64,000 bases of DNA from Nocardioides turkmenicus (GCF_011045035.1 NZ_JAALAA010000001.1:248001-312000), one strand, 5' to 3'; shown: positions 33,828 through 44,601, numbered from the stretch's first letter. Made by a program: numbers and translations. The notes: generated by a model from the sequence alone, not told the origin.

Positions 33828-33856
33828 AATCTACCGTGCGACACGCCCGGGACTCA
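33828..33856 (-). promoter_or_regulatory. Candidate promoter of parE
   Basis: On the minus strand TGAGTC (33851-33856), a 17-bp spacer and TAGATT (33828-33833) fit the TTGNNN/TANNNT pattern with a weak -35. Transcription would start near 33821, about 65 nt before the suspected ATC start codon at 33756. Confidence 0.35.
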
Positions 33857-34138
33857 CGCAGGCACGCGGCAAGCGGCCCCGGCGCAATCGGGCGGCACGC
33901 GTACGTCGTGATCGGTCCGTTACGCGGAACTTGCGGGTTTCGATGCACGAAATGGTCGGTCGACAGGTAAGAATGTCTGTCACGGACAGCGATGTCCCGT
34001 GGGGTAGGTCCAACCCGGATCCCCGACCCGGAGCGACAACTGCAAGGATTAGAGGTGCGACGGAGGTAAGAGTCCGCGAGGAAACGCTAGCGATCTAGGG
34101 AATCATCCAGGACTCACGTACGTTATCCCGGCGCAATC
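33857..34138. other. Gene-free interval between parE and the DUF7455 gene
   Basis: About 280 bp without a convincing coding frame. It contains a short CTGTC-ACG-GACAG hairpin near 33976, a GGGT/ACCC stem near 34012, a purine-rich stretch (34040-34085) and the palindrome CGCTAGCG (34085-34092). TACGTT at 34119-34124 could be the -10 of the DUF7455 gene. A long leader or small RNA is possible; no known RNA family is recognised. Confidence 0.4.
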
Positions 34139-34159
34139 ATGATCAGAAATGAGGCCGAT

Positions 34160-34366
34160 GTGACCACTGCCGTTGCCACCAGCTCGCCGCTCACGTCCGA
34201 GGACCGTTGCGACCGGTGCGGAGCGCAGGCCTACGTACGCGCGGAGCTCCACTCCGGCGGCGAACTGCTGTTCTGCGCCCACCACGCCCGCGAGCACGGT
34301 GAGAAGCTCAAGGAGATCGCGAGCTCGATCACCGACGAGACCCACAAGCTCACCGAGAAGAACTGA
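34160..34366 (+). CDS. DUF7455 small zinc-ribbon-like protein
   Basis: A 68-residue protein of the actinobacterial DUF7455 family. CDRCGAQAYVRAELHSGGEL followed by LFCAHHAREHG gives a C-x2-C...C-x2-H pattern that probably binds zinc. Start taken at GTG 34160, preceded by GAGG, so the product begins with TTAVATSSPLT after the initiator. Homologues commonly lie beside primary sigma factor or topoisomerase genes, as here. Function unknown. A strong terminator follows. Confidence 0.85.
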   Translation: MTTAVATSSPLTSEDRCDRCGAQAYVRAELHSGGELLFCAHHAREHGEKLKEIASSITDETHKLTEKN

Positions 34367-34383
34367 CCCCACCCACCTACTCC

Positions 34384-34418
34384 CCGGAGGCCCGGACCAC
34401 GACGGTCCGGGCCTCCGG
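34384..34418 (+). terminator. Rho-independent terminator after DUF7455 gene
   Basis: Perfect 15-bp arms CCGGAGGCCCGGACC (34384-34398) and GGTCCGGGCCTCCGG (34404-34418) around ACGAC, followed by CGTCTTTTC. Confidence 0.92.
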
Positions 34419-34453
34419 CGTCTTTTCGGCGCGACGAGGCTAGGGTTCGCTCC

Positions 34454-34939
34454 GTGAGTCTCGTCGAAGTCCTCGTCGCGCTGGTCATCGCCTTCGGCAT
34501 CGCCGGCATCATCGTCCCGGTCCTACCCGGCGGCGCGCTCCTCGTCGCCGCCGCGATCCTCGGCTGGGCCATCTGGCTGGGAGAGCCCACCGGGTGGGTG
34601 ATCTTCGGCATCTCCGCCGCGTTCATCGCGATCGGACTGATCACCAAGTACGCCATCCCCGGCAAGCGCCTCAAGGACTCCGGGATGCCGCTGTCCACCC
34701 AGATCGTCGGCGCGATCCTGGCCGTCGTCGGCTTCTTCGTCATCCCGGTCGTCGGCGTCTTCGTCGGCTTCCCCCTCGGCGTCTTCCTCGCCGAGCTGCG
34801 CCGCCACGGCGGCGACGCCGGCGAGGCCCGGGCCTCCACCTGGAACGCCATGAAGGCGATCGGCCTGTTCATCCTGATCGACGCCACCGCCGCCACCCTC
34901 GCCACCATCACCTGGGTGGTGGGCCTGTTCCTGACCTGA
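34454..34939 (+). CDS. DUF456 integral membrane protein
   Basis: A 161-residue DUF456 protein starting at GTG 34454. Helices are evident at about 5-25 (VALVIAFGIAGIIVPVLPGG), 28-42, 48-65 (VIFGISAAFIAIGLITKYAI), 83-112 (IVGAILAVVGFFVIPVVGVF), and 140-160. The GG-rich PVLPGGALLVAAA motif is typical. The role is not established for the family. It lies alone between two terminator hairpins. Confidence 0.88.
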   Translation: MSLVEVLVALVIAFGIAGIIVPVLPGGALLVAAAILGWAIWLGEPTGWVIFGISAAFIAIGLITKYAIPGKRLKDSGMPLSTQIVGAILAVVGFFVIPVVGVFVGFPLGVFLAELRRHGGDAGEARASTWNAMKAIGLFILIDATAATLATITWVVGLFLT

Positions 34940-34963
34940 GCCCGGCCGTTCCCCCCGCCGGGC
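34940..34963. terminator. Hairpin between convergent DUF456 and amidase genes
   Basis: GCCCGGC (34940-34946) and GCCGGGC (34957-34963) pair directly after the DUF456 stop and 5 bp before the end of the convergent amidase gene. Short stem, no T run. Confidence 0.5.
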
Positions 34964-34967
34964 GCGC

Positions 34968-36935
34968 TCAGCCGTCCGTGACCGTCACGTCGTCGGCCAT
35001 GACGTACGCGATCCGGTGGTTGAACCAGATCTGGTAGTAGGTCGTGCCGCCGCTGATCACGATGCAGTCGGGGACTCCGTCGACGGTGGCGCAGTTGAAG
35101 TTGTTGGCCTTGTAGTAGTCGGTCGGGATCTCGGCGTCAGCGAGGACGTACGTCTGACCTGCGGGGATCGTGTACTGCAGCGGCGCGATCTTCCGCGGTG
35201 TCACGCCGGCGGGATAGTCGCTGGGCTCCGTGGGATAGGCGGTGCCGTAGACCTTGGCGGTGGTGCCGGGCTTCGGCGTGACGACCTGGCCGTCGGACGG
35301 AAGGAGTACGCCGTCGGGGTTCTGGATCCAGCCCTGCTTGCCGCCGAACCAGACGCCCCACCAGTCGTCGCGGGTCCGGTCGTTGACGACGACCTTCTGC
35401 CCGGCCGCGAGGCGCGGGCCCCAGTTGGAGACCCGGGCCGAGCCGCCGACAACGGTGTCGGCGAGCAGCGGCGCGTCGGCGGAGGGTGCGGAGTAGACGT
35501 TGACGAAGTTGGTGCCGCGGTCGCTCGGGCACGGCACGCCCGCCCCGGTGCAGCCGGTCATCACGTTGCCGGTGTTGGCGTCGAAGTCAGGGGCGACCGT
35601 CCAGATCTCGCTGCGCGAGCGCCGGTCGGCCTTGATCGGGGCCCCGAGCAGGTCGAAGTAGTGGTTCCAGTCCCAGTAGGGGCCCGGGTCCCAGTGCATG
35701 CCGGCGACGTTGGCCGGCGCGACGCCCTGGACCTGGTCGTGGCCGATGATGTGGGCGCGGTCGAGCGGGACGCCGTACTTCATGGCCAGGTAGCCGACCA
35801 GGGTGGCCGAGGTCTGGTACATCGCTTCGGTGTACCAGGCGCCGTTCGCGGCGTAGCCCTCGTGCTCCAGCCCGATCGAGTGGCTGTTGACGTACCAGTT
35901 GCCGGCGTGCCAGCCGACGTCCTTGCCCGGGATGTGGTGAGCGATGTGACCGTCCACCGAGCGCAGCGTGTAGTGCCAGCCGAGGTAGTTCGGGTCCTGC
36001 ACCAGCCGCACGGTGCCGTCGTAGGAGGTCTCGGTGTCGTGGATGACGATGTAGTCGATCGAGCCTTCCACGGGCCGGTTGCCGAGGTCGTGGTTGCCGT
36101 AGTCACCGATCGTGTCGCCGGTCTGCTCGTACGGCGCCGGCAGCGACTCGCAGCCGAGCACCGCCGGACACTCGACGGCCTCTTCGGTGCTGGGATCGGC
36201 GAGGCCGAGCCGTCCGACGGCCTCCTCGCTGGCGGCGACCGGCTTCGCGGCCAGCGTCACCCGGTGCCCGTCGTTGGTCGTACGCGACTCCCCCGAGCTC
36301 AACGTCGCGAACACCTGACGCGCGAACTTGAGTGCGGTCCCCTCGTCGGCGGCCCCGCTGTAGCGGCCGACGGCTGCGCTCCAGTCGGCCAGGGTCGCGG
36401 CGCCGCCCGCGGCCTCCTGGTAGTCGGCCAGCACGGCCGCACCGCCGCAGATGTTGGCGACCGCGTCCTCACGCAGGTCGGAGACCGGGATCCCGGTGAT
36501 GTCGTTGGCCGTACGCAGCGTCTCGACCTCACCCAGCCGGATCGCCTCCTCGCGCTGGTGAGCGGTGCGGGACTGGTGGGAGCCGTCGCCCTTGCCGAGC
36601 GGGTCGGGATGGGCCTCGGTGTCTGTCGCCAGGGCCGGGAGGTCGGTGAGGTGCATCGGCCCGTAGCCGCCGGAGGTGCTCGGGGCCGCGCCGTGGGCGT
36701 CCCAGCGCGACTCCATGTGGGAGACCGCGAGCAGCACGTCGGCCGGCACACCGCTGGTCTCGGCCGCCCGCTCGAACACCGTCTGCCGGTCGGTGGAGCC
36801 CACCAGACAGGCCTTCCAGTCGGGCTCGGCCGCCGAGGCCACCGCGGTGATCGGGACCGCGACGAGCAGTCCGCCGAGCAGGGCTCCGGCCGCCATCAGG
36901 GCCGGCCGTTGTAGACGTGGGGGATGGAAAGGCAC
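34968..36935 (-). CDS. Secreted N-acetylmuramoyl-L-alanine amidase (Amidase_2/PGRP)
   Basis: A 655-residue exported protein. It starts at GTG 36935 after AGGAGG, with a signal peptide (RPALMAAGALLGGLLVAVPI, cut near ASA). Residues 45-190 resemble a lysozyme/SLT-like helical module (VFERAAETSGVPADVLLAVS, ESRWD). Residues 285-430 form the type 2 amidase: DYIVIHDTETSYDGTVRLV, GWHYTLRSVDGHIAHHI, IGLEHEGYA, and IIGHDQVQG with zinc-type His residues. The C-terminal 220 residues look like SH3-like repeats (FVNVYSAPSADAPLLAD; KVYGTAYPTEPSDYPAG). It should cut peptide stems from muramic acid in the wall. Confidence 0.9.
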   Translation of the reverse strand: MPFHPPRLQRPALMAAGALLGGLLVAVPITAVASAAEPDWKACLVGSTDRQTVFERAAETSGVPADVLLAVSHMESRWDAHGAAPSTSGGYGPMHLTDLPALATDTEAHPDPLGKGDGSHQSRTAHQREEAIRLGEVETLRTANDITGIPVSDLREDAVANICGGAAVLADYQEAAGGAATLADWSAAVGRYSGAADEGTALKFARQVFATLSSGESRTTNDGHRVTLAAKPVAASEEAVGRLGLADPSTEEAVECPAVLGCESLPAPYEQTGDTIGDYGNHDLGNRPVEGSIDYIVIHDTETSYDGTVRLVQDPNYLGWHYTLRSVDGHIAHHIPGKDVGWHAGNWYVNSHSIGLEHEGYAANGAWYTEAMYQTSATLVGYLAMKYGVPLDRAHIIGHDQVQGVAPANVAGMHWDPGPYWDWNHYFDLLGAPIKADRRSRSEIWTVAPDFDANTGNVMTGCTGAGVPCPSDRGTNFVNVYSAPSADAPLLADTVVGGSARVSNWGPRLAAGQKVVVNDRTRDDWWGVWFGGKQGWIQNPDGVLLPSDGQVVTPKPGTTAKVYGTAYPTEPSDYPAGVTPRKIAPLQYTIPAGQTYVLADAEIPTDYYKANNFNCATVDGVPDCIVISGGTTYYQIWFNHRIAYVMADDVTVTDG

Positions 36936-37018
36936 GAGAAGACCTCCTGGGGAGGAACACCTGACCCGTGCAACCTAGCCGAATCTGCGCCTGTGGCGGG
37001 CGAATCTGCAGAAATGGC

Positions 37019-37050
37019 GAACGCCCTCCCAGACATCCGGGAAGGCGTTC
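37019..37050 (-). terminator. Terminator of the primary sigma factor gene
   Basis: Arms GAACGCCCTCCC (37019-37030) and GGGAAGGCGTTC (37039-37050) pair with one mismatch around an 8-nt loop, 17 bp past the sigma factor stop on the minus strand; TTTCT follows in that direction. Confidence 0.75.
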
Positions 37051-37067
37051 GGTGTGACTAACGGGGG

Positions 37068-38663
<1,596 letters not shown>

Positions 38664-38817
38664 GAACACCTCTCCGTCGAACTTGGTCGAGACTTATCAA
38701 AAACTCAGTTTGGGCGCGGCAGGGCCCGGGGTCGTCAAGAGCCGCAGATTCATTCTGCCACGGTGGTGGTGAACAGTCCCCATCCGGGGCTCGTGTCCAC
38801 CTCAACTCATCCGGAAC

Positions 38818-39396
38818 TCATCCGGCAGCTTTGGCTGCGGCCTTCTTCTGCTGTTTGTAGTCACGCACCTTCTGCAACGACGCAACGTCGACGACGTCAG
38901 CCACAGAACGGTAACCATCGAGCGCGTAGTCGCCGACGGCCTCCTCCCAGCCCTCGGGCCGGACGCCCAACTGCTTGGCGAGCAGCGAGACGAAGATCTG
39001 CGCCTTCTGCTTCCCGAAGCCCGGGAGCGCCTGGATCCGCTTGAGCAGGTCCTTGCCGCTGGTGGCCTCGGTCCACAGCCGGGTGACGTCGCCGCCGTAT
39101 TCGGTGGTGACGATCGCAGCGATCCCCTGCACCTTCGCCGACATCGAGCCGGGGAACCGGTGGATCGCCGGCGGCGTCGAGGCGATCGCCTTGAACTCGT
39201 CGGGATCCATGTCGGCGATCTTGGCGGGATCCAGATGGCCGAGTCGGGTCACCAGCTTGTGACCTCCCTTGAACGCATCCTCCATCCGGTACTGCTGATC
39301 CAGGGCCATGCCCAGCAGCAGCGCGAACGGATCTTCGGAGAGCAGCTTGTCGGCGGCCTCGTCGCCGGTGATGTGGAGCGAAGGCATAAGGGACAT
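38818..39396 (-). CDS. HhH-GPD family base-excision-repair-like protein
   Basis: A 192-residue protein of the small actinobacterial HhH-GPD family (TIGR03252 type). PFALLLGMALDQQYRMEDAF and the helix-hairpin-helix LPGFGKQKAQIFVSLLAKQL are visible. The catalytic Asp of classical glycosylases is not obvious, so base removal is uncertain. Starts at ATG 39396, with ATG 39387 as an alternative. The Lys/Ala-rich C-terminus (YKQQKKAAAKAAG) is short. It follows the primary sigma factor gene head to tail with 155 bp between. Confidence 0.85.
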   Translation of the reverse strand: MSLMPSLHITGDEAADKLLSEDPFALLLGMALDQQYRMEDAFKGGHKLVTRLGHLDPAKIADMDPDEFKAIASTPPAIHRFPGSMSAKVQGIAAIVTTEYGGDVTRLWTEATSGKDLLKRIQALPGFGKQKAQIFVSLLAKQLGVRPEGWEEAVGDYALDGYRSVADVVDVASLQKVRDYKQQKKAAAKAAG

Positions 39397-39480
39397 CCTG
39401 CCTCATATCGCCGTGATCCACCTGGTCATGCCTGTGGATAGCGGGTCGCGCCGATCCAGCATCCGTTGCACGCTAGGCGC

Positions 39481-39945
39481 ATGGCCTCCATGACTGCCCC
39501 GTCCGCCGTGTCCGAGACGTCCGTCGAAGGGCTGCACGAGCCGCTCTCGCCCGTCCTCGAGAAGCGGCTGAGACGCGCCGTGCTGGACCACACCGCCACC
39601 GAGCACCGGAGATCGTTCCTGGCGCTCGTCCACCTCGGCATCCCCGGCGGCAAGGAGGTCGTCCACGCCCATCGCGAGGACGAGCCCACCGACCAGTGGC
39701 TGCGCGCAGACATCATCCACAGCATGCGTCGCCGCGCCGGCGTGCCCGACCCGATCGTGTGGCTGACCCGCCCCGGCGGCCTGGAGATCGAGGACGTCGA
39801 CCTCCGCTGGCTCGCCGCCGCGCGGCAGGCGTTCCGGGAGGTCGGGGCACCCCTGACGTACGTCGTGGTGACCCGCAACGCGTGGGTCGACCCGCGCTCG
39901 GAGCTGAGTCGCCGGTGGAAGCGGCTGCGCTACCGCAACGACTGA
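39481..39945 (+). CDS. Conserved hypothetical protein
   Basis: A 154-residue soluble protein, no family recognised. Segments that look conserved are RRSFLALVHLGIPGGKEVVH, LRADIIHSMRRRAGV and PDPIVWLTRPGGLEIEDVDL. The start could be ATG 39481 or ATG 39490. It converges on the DUF4192 gene with a 16-nt tail overlap. Function unknown. Confidence 0.7.
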   Translation: MASMTAPSAVSETSVEGLHEPLSPVLEKRLRRAVLDHTATEHRRSFLALVHLGIPGGKEVVHAHREDEPTDQWLRADIIHSMRRRAGVPDPIVWLTRPGGLEIEDVDLRWLAAARQAFREVGAPLTYVVVTRNAWVDPRSELSRRWKRLRYRND

Positions 39946-40859
39946 GCCGGCTGGCCGAGCGCCTCCTCCCAGGCCGTGGGAGGAACCGCGCCCTCGAGCA
40001 TGTGGGCGACCAGCATCCCGAGGCCGTGGTGCTGGTCGCTCGCGAAGCATCTGTCGAGCGCACACCACGCGAGGGCGCCGTCACCACCCAGCCAGGCGGC
40101 GAAGGCCAGCACGGCGGCCGGGTGGGCGACGTGGTCGTCGGGGCTGCGGCGTACGACATCGGTCCACAGGCGCACGTGTGCCCTGGCCTCCTCCCGGGTC
40201 ATCCCGCCCCAGGCGGCGTCGCGCCGCTGCGGGTCGCGCAGCGCGAGCAGCAGGGAGGCGACCTGGCCCGCCGACAGCACCGTCCCGGCGATCGCGTCGT
40301 CGACCAGCCGACCGACCTCGTAGACCTTCATCGCGGACGCCTGCTCCAGCGCCACCTCGGTCTCGGCGACGGCCGCAGGGACCGAGGCGATCGAGTCGGC
40401 CAGCTCGGTGCGGGAGCGGCGCACCATGTGCCCGTCGTAGACGGCCTGCGCGCGGAACGGGTGGGCGCCGACGTCGAACGGGACACCCTCGTCGGGCACG
40501 CCGTGGAAGCCGAGCGGGTCGAACCAGCGGCCGTCCTGCACCCGCAGGCAGCCGATCAGCTCGATGTCGCACTCGGCCAGCCTCTCGACGAGACGGCGGG
40601 CGATCTTCAGGCCGAAGCGCGGGCCGCTGTCATAGAGGACGAGCAGGACGCCGCGCACCTGGTGACGCACGGCGGGCAGGAGCAGGCTGTCGAGGCAGCC
40701 CTCGACCTCGCCCGGAGGCGGGAGGTCGATCCTGCCGTGGACCTGATGCTCACCGCCGAAGGTGAGCATCACGATCGACTTCTCGGGCTGGAACCCGAGC
40801 AGGATGGGAACGGCGGCGAGGACGTCCTCGGGACGGGCGATGGAGAGTTTCGTGGTCAT
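39930..40859 (-). CDS. DUF4192 domain protein
   Basis: A 309-residue actinobacterial DUF4192 protein. N-terminal KLSIARPEDVLAAVPILLGF and QPEKSIVMLTFGGEHQVHGR are the family signature; the C-terminal half has a helical repeat-like region ending LAFAAWLGGDGALAWCALDR. The role is unknown. Starts at ATG 40859, divergent from dinB with 149 bp between. No SOS box was found in that gap. Confidence 0.87.
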   Translation of the reverse strand: MTTKLSIARPEDVLAAVPILLGFQPEKSIVMLTFGGEHQVHGRIDLPPPGEVEGCLDSLLLPAVRHQVRGVLLVLYDSGPRFGLKIARRLVERLAECDIELIGCLRVQDGRWFDPLGFHGVPDEGVPFDVGAHPFRAQAVYDGHMVRRSRTELADSIASVPAAVAETEVALEQASAMKVYEVGRLVDDAIAGTVLSAGQVASLLLALRDPQRRDAAWGGMTREEARAHVRLWTDVVRRSPDDHVAHPAAVLAFAAWLGGDGALAWCALDRCFASDQHHGLGMLVAHMLEGAVPPTAWEEALGQPAQSLR

Positions 40860-41008
40860 GCGGACCACGCTCCCCGCGACGACCGACAGTCTCGCCGTCA
40901 ATATCCGCACCTGTGCACAACCCGTGTTCGAATGCTTGTTGTGGATGGTCAACGGCCCGGAGCATCGGTCCAGGAGAGGCTGTCCCCGCTGCCCGATAGG
41001 TTGCCACC

Positions 41009-42319
41009 ATGAGACCGCACGCGTCGGTGATGCACCTCGACCTCGACGCGTTCTACGCGTCGGTCGAGCAGCGCGACAAGCCGTCGCTGCGCGGTAAGCC
41101 GGTGGTCGTGGGCGGCATCAGCGGCCGCGGCGTGGTCAGCACCGCCTCCTACGAGGCCAGGACCTTCGGGGTCCGCTCCGCGATGTCGACCCGTGAAGCC
41201 CGGGCGCTGTGCGGTCACGCCGCCTTCCTCTACCCCCGCTTCCCTGCGTACAAGAAGGTCAGCGAGCAGGTCTTCGGGATCCTGCGTGACCTGTCCCCGC
41301 TGGTCGAGCCGCTCTCCCTCGACGAGGCCTTCGTCGATCTCGCCGCCGCGGACCTCCCCGACCTCGAGGTCGGCACGGTGACCGAGACCGCGGCCCGGAT
41401 CCGTGCCGAGGTCGCCGAGATCACCGGCGGGCTGACCGCCAGCGTCGGCCTGGCGAGCTCGAAGTTCATCGCCAAGATCGCCAGCGACCTGGACAAGCCC
41501 GACGGACTGGTCGTGGTGGCCCCCGGCACCGAGCTCGACCTGCTCCGACCGATGAACGTGAAGGTGATCCCCGGCGTGGGCCCCGCCACCACCGAGCGCC
41601 TGCGCCGCGCCGGCATCCACACGGTCGCCGATCTGGAGCAGGTCAGCGTCGAGGAGCTCGTACGCCTCGTGGGCAAGTCCCACGGCACCAACCTCTACAA
41701 GCTGGCCAGGGCCCAGGACGACCGGCGCGTGGAACCCGAGCGCGAGGCCAAGTCGGTCAGCGTGGAGGGCACCTACGACACCGACCTGACCGACCGGCCG
41801 CTGATGGAGCAGATCCTCACCCGGCAGGCCAGCGAGGTGGCCGCCCGGCTGAAGAAGAACGGCCTCTCGGGCCGCACCATCACGATCAAGGTCCGGCTCT
41901 ACGACTTCACCACCATCAACCGCTCCGCGACGCTCCCCGCCCCCACCGACCAGGCCAGCACCATCGCCCGCCTGGCCAGGACCCTGCTCGGCGAGCTGTT
42001 CACGGCGGGCGAGACGGCCGGCGGCGTACGCCTTCTCGGGGTCGGCGTCTCCGGTCTCGCCGACTGGATCCAGGAGGACCTCTTCGGGGAGGACGCCGAC
42101 GAGGACACCGAGCCCGAGCTCCCGCTGCCCGAGCCGTCGCGGCGGCCGACCTGGGCGGCCGGGATGGACGTCGTCCACGCGGAGATGGGCCGCGGCTGGG
42201 TCTGGGGCTCGGGGCGCGGGGTGGTGACCGTGCGCTTCGAGACCGCCGAGACGCCTGCCGGCCCGGTGCGCTCCTACGCCGCCGACGACCCCGACCTGCA
42301 GCCCTACAGCGAGCCCTGA
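41009..42319 (+). CDS. dinB: DNA polymerase IV (DinB, tyrosine steric gate)
   Basis: A 436-residue Y-family translesion polymerase. Palm residues: MHLDLDAFYASVEQRD with metal-binding aspartate and steric-gate Tyr, LSLDEAFVD with the catalytic Asp-Glu, ASVGLASSKFIAKIASDLDK. Thumb: VIPGVGPATTERLRRAGIHT. Little finger: YDTDLTDRPLMEQILTRQA. The last 75 residues include DVVHAEMGRGWVWGSGRGVV, a C-terminal add-on seen in actinobacterial DinB1-like proteins. No canonical beta-clamp peptide was picked out with certainty. Compare the second DinB at 45907, which lacks the aromatic gate. Confidence 0.94.
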   Translation: MRPHASVMHLDLDAFYASVEQRDKPSLRGKPVVVGGISGRGVVSTASYEARTFGVRSAMSTREARALCGHAAFLYPRFPAYKKVSEQVFGILRDLSPLVEPLSLDEAFVDLAAADLPDLEVGTVTETAARIRAEVAEITGGLTASVGLASSKFIAKIASDLDKPDGLVVVAPGTELDLLRPMNVKVIPGVGPATTERLRRAGIHTVADLEQVSVEELVRLVGKSHGTNLYKLARAQDDRRVEPEREAKSVSVEGTYDTDLTDRPLMEQILTRQASEVAARLKKNGLSGRTITIKVRLYDFTTINRSATLPAPTDQASTIARLARTLLGELFTAGETAGGVRLLGVGVSGLADWIQEDLFGEDADEDTEPELPLPEPSRRPTWAAGMDVVHAEMGRGWVWGSGRGVVTVRFETAETPAGPVRSYAADDPDLQPYSEP

Positions 42320-42480
42320 GCCGCTCCCCGCCGCTGGCTCGCCTGTCCTCGCCGTCCCGGCGCTTGAGTGCGGTATCGCGCCAAGCGACCCGGTTGTGCG
42401 ATAGCGCCGTGCGATGACTCAGCCTGCCATCCTCGAGGCGCGCTCGGGTGTCCGAGGGGCGCGGGGATAGGGTCTCGTTC

Positions 42481-44601
42481 ATGTCTGCAGAGTTCCCCGT
42501 CGCACCGAAGAAGCCCTCGTCCAAGCAGTTCCACGGCCTGACCCGGACCGATGACTACGAGTGGCTGCGCGACAAGGAGAACCCCGAGGTCATCGCCTAT
42601 ATCGAGGCCGAGAACGCCTACACCAAGGAGCAGACCGACCACCTCGCCGACCTGCGCTCGCAGATCTTCGAGGAGATCAAGGCACGCACCCTCGAGACCG
42701 ACCTGAGCGTCCCGACGCGGTCGCGCGGCTACTGGTACTACGGCCGCAGCTTCGAGGGGAAGCAGTACGGCGCCAGCTGCCGGGTGAAGGCCACCGACCC
42801 CGACGACTGGACTCCCCCGACGCCGGCCGACGTCACCCACGACCAGCCCGCGCTCCCCGGCGAGGAGGTGCTGCTCGACCTCGACGCACTCGCCGAGGGC
42901 CACGACTTCTTCAGCCTGGGCGGGTCCACCGTCAGCCCGTCGACCACGCTGCTCGCCTACGCGACCGACGTCACCGGCGACGAGCGCTACACCGTACGCG
43001 TCAAGGACCTCACCACCGGCGAGCTGCTCGACGACGAGCTCACCAACGTCCACGGCGGCGCCACCTGGGACCGCGACTCGTCGGCGCTCTACTACACCAC
43101 CGCCGACGAGTCCTGGCGCGCCGACAAGATCTGGTGCCACCGCCTCGGAACCCCGCAGAGCGAGGACGAGCTGGTCTTCCACGAGACCGACGACCGGTTC
43201 TGGGTCGGCGTGGGGCGCACCAAGTCCGACCGGTTCATGTTCATCGGCACCGCCGCGAAGATCACGGCCGAATACCGGTTCCTCGACTTCGACGACCCCG
43301 ACGCCGGCTGGCAGGTCTTCGCGGCCCGCGAGGAGGGCGTCGAATACTCGGTGGAGCACGCCACCATCGCCGGCGAGGACGTCTTCCTGGTCACCCACAA
43401 CGCCTCGGGTCCCGACTTCGAGATCGCCACGGCGCCGATCGCCCCGACCCCGCGCTCGGAGTGGCGTCCGCTGATCCCACACACCCCCGGCGTACGCCTG
43501 GAGGACGTCGACGCCTTCGCCGGCCACCTGGTGGTGCACCAGCGCAGCGAGGGCCTGACCCAGCTCCGCATCCTGGAGCTCGGCGAGGACGGCGTCTCCG
43601 ACGACTACCTGGTGAAGTTCGACGACGAGCTCTACACGATCGGCTCCGGCTCCAACCCCACCTTCGAGACCCCGATCGTCCGCCTCGGCTACACCACGAT
43701 GCGCACCCCGTCCTCCGTCTACGACTACGACGTACGCAGCCGCGAGCTGACCCTGCGCAAGCAGGCCCCGGTCCTCGGTGGCTACGACCGGGACGACTAC
43801 GAGGAGCACCGGCTGTGGGCGACCGCGCCCGACGGCGTACGGGTGCCGATCTCGATCGTGGCGAAGAAGGGTCTCCACGAGCAGGGGCCGATGCCGGTGC
43901 TGCTCTACGCCTACGGCTCCTACGAAGCCAGCATGGACCCCTACTTCTCGATCCCGCGACTGAGCCTGCTCGACCGTGGGATCGGGTTCGCGATCGCGCA
44001 CGTCCGCGGCGGCGGCGAGATGGGCCGGGCGTGGTACGACGACGGGAAGATGCTGAAGAAGCAGAACACCTTCTCCGACTACATCGCCTGCGCCCGCCAC
44101 CTCGCCGAGTCGGGCTGGTCGACGCCGAGCAAGATCATCGCCGAGGGTGGCAGCGCCGGCGGGCTGCTGATGGGCGCGGTCGCCAACCAGGCACCCGACG
44201 CCGTGGGCGCCGTCGTCGCCGCCGTGCCCTTCGTGGACGCGCTGACCACGATGCTCGACGCCTCCTTGCCGCTGACCGTCACCGAGTACGACGAGTGGGG
44301 CAACCCGGAGGCCGACAAGGAGACCTACGACTACATGGCCTCCTACGACCCCTACACGAACGTCACCGCCCAGCACTACCCGCCGATCCTGGCCGAAACC
44401 AGCATCAACGACACCCGCGTGCTCTACGTCGAGCCCGCGAAATGGGTCGCCAAGCTGCGTGCCACGGCGGAGAATCCCGGTGACGTACTCCTGAAGACGG
44501 AGATGGCGGCCGGACATGGAGGAGTCTCGGGACGCTACAAGGCGTGGGAGGACCGGGCGTTCAGCCTTGCCTGGATGATCGACCAGGTGACCTCTTCCTA
44601 G
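42481..44601 (+). CDS. ptrB: Oligopeptidase B (S9A prolyl oligopeptidase family)
   Basis: A 706-residue serine peptidase. It has an N-terminal seven-bladed propeller (about 70-420) and a C-terminal alpha/beta hydrolase with catalytic Ser in IIAEGGSAGGLLMGAVANQA, preceded by HVRGGGEMGRAWYDDGKMLK and followed by AETSINDTRVLYVEPAKWVA and MAAGHGGVSGRY with the catalytic His. It should cut short peptides after Lys or Arg. Starts at ATG 42481. Length is usual for PtrB. It stands alone with no related neighbour. Confidence 0.94.
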   Translation: MSAEFPVAPKKPSSKQFHGLTRTDDYEWLRDKENPEVIAYIEAENAYTKEQTDHLADLRSQIFEEIKARTLETDLSVPTRSRGYWYYGRSFEGKQYGASCRVKATDPDDWTPPTPADVTHDQPALPGEEVLLDLDALAEGHDFFSLGGSTVSPSTTLLAYATDVTGDERYTVRVKDLTTGELLDDELTNVHGGATWDRDSSALYYTTADESWRADKIWCHRLGTPQSEDELVFHETDDRFWVGVGRTKSDRFMFIGTAAKITAEYRFLDFDDPDAGWQVFAAREEGVEYSVEHATIAGEDVFLVTHNASGPDFEIATAPIAPTPRSEWRPLIPHTPGVRLEDVDAFAGHLVVHQRSEGLTQLRILELGEDGVSDDYLVKFDDELYTIGSGSNPTFETPIVRLGYTTMRTPSSVYDYDVRSRELTLRKQAPVLGGYDRDDYEEHRLWATAPDGVRVPISIVAKKGLHEQGPMPVLLYAYGSYEASMDPYFSIPRLSLLDRGIGFAIAHVRGGGEMGRAWYDDGKMLKKQNTFSDYIACARHLAESGWSTPSKIIAEGGSAGGLLMGAVANQAPDAVGAVVAAVPFVDALTTMLDASLPLTVTEYDEWGNPEADKETYDYMASYDPYTNVTAQHYPPILAETSINDTRVLYVEPAKWVAKLRATAENPGDVLLKTEMAAGHGGVSGRYKAWEDRAFSLAWMIDQVTSS

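Noticed and set aside
40860..41008. Possible SOS (LexA) box upstream of dinB
   Set aside because: The stretch with TTCGAATGC looks similar at first sight but does not match the actinobacterial CGAAC-N4-GTTCG core.
42320..42480. Imperfect inverted repeat between dinB and ptrB
   Set aside because: GGTATCGCGC and GTGCGATAGC pair only with mismatches and no T run follows, so neither a terminator nor an operator is well supported.
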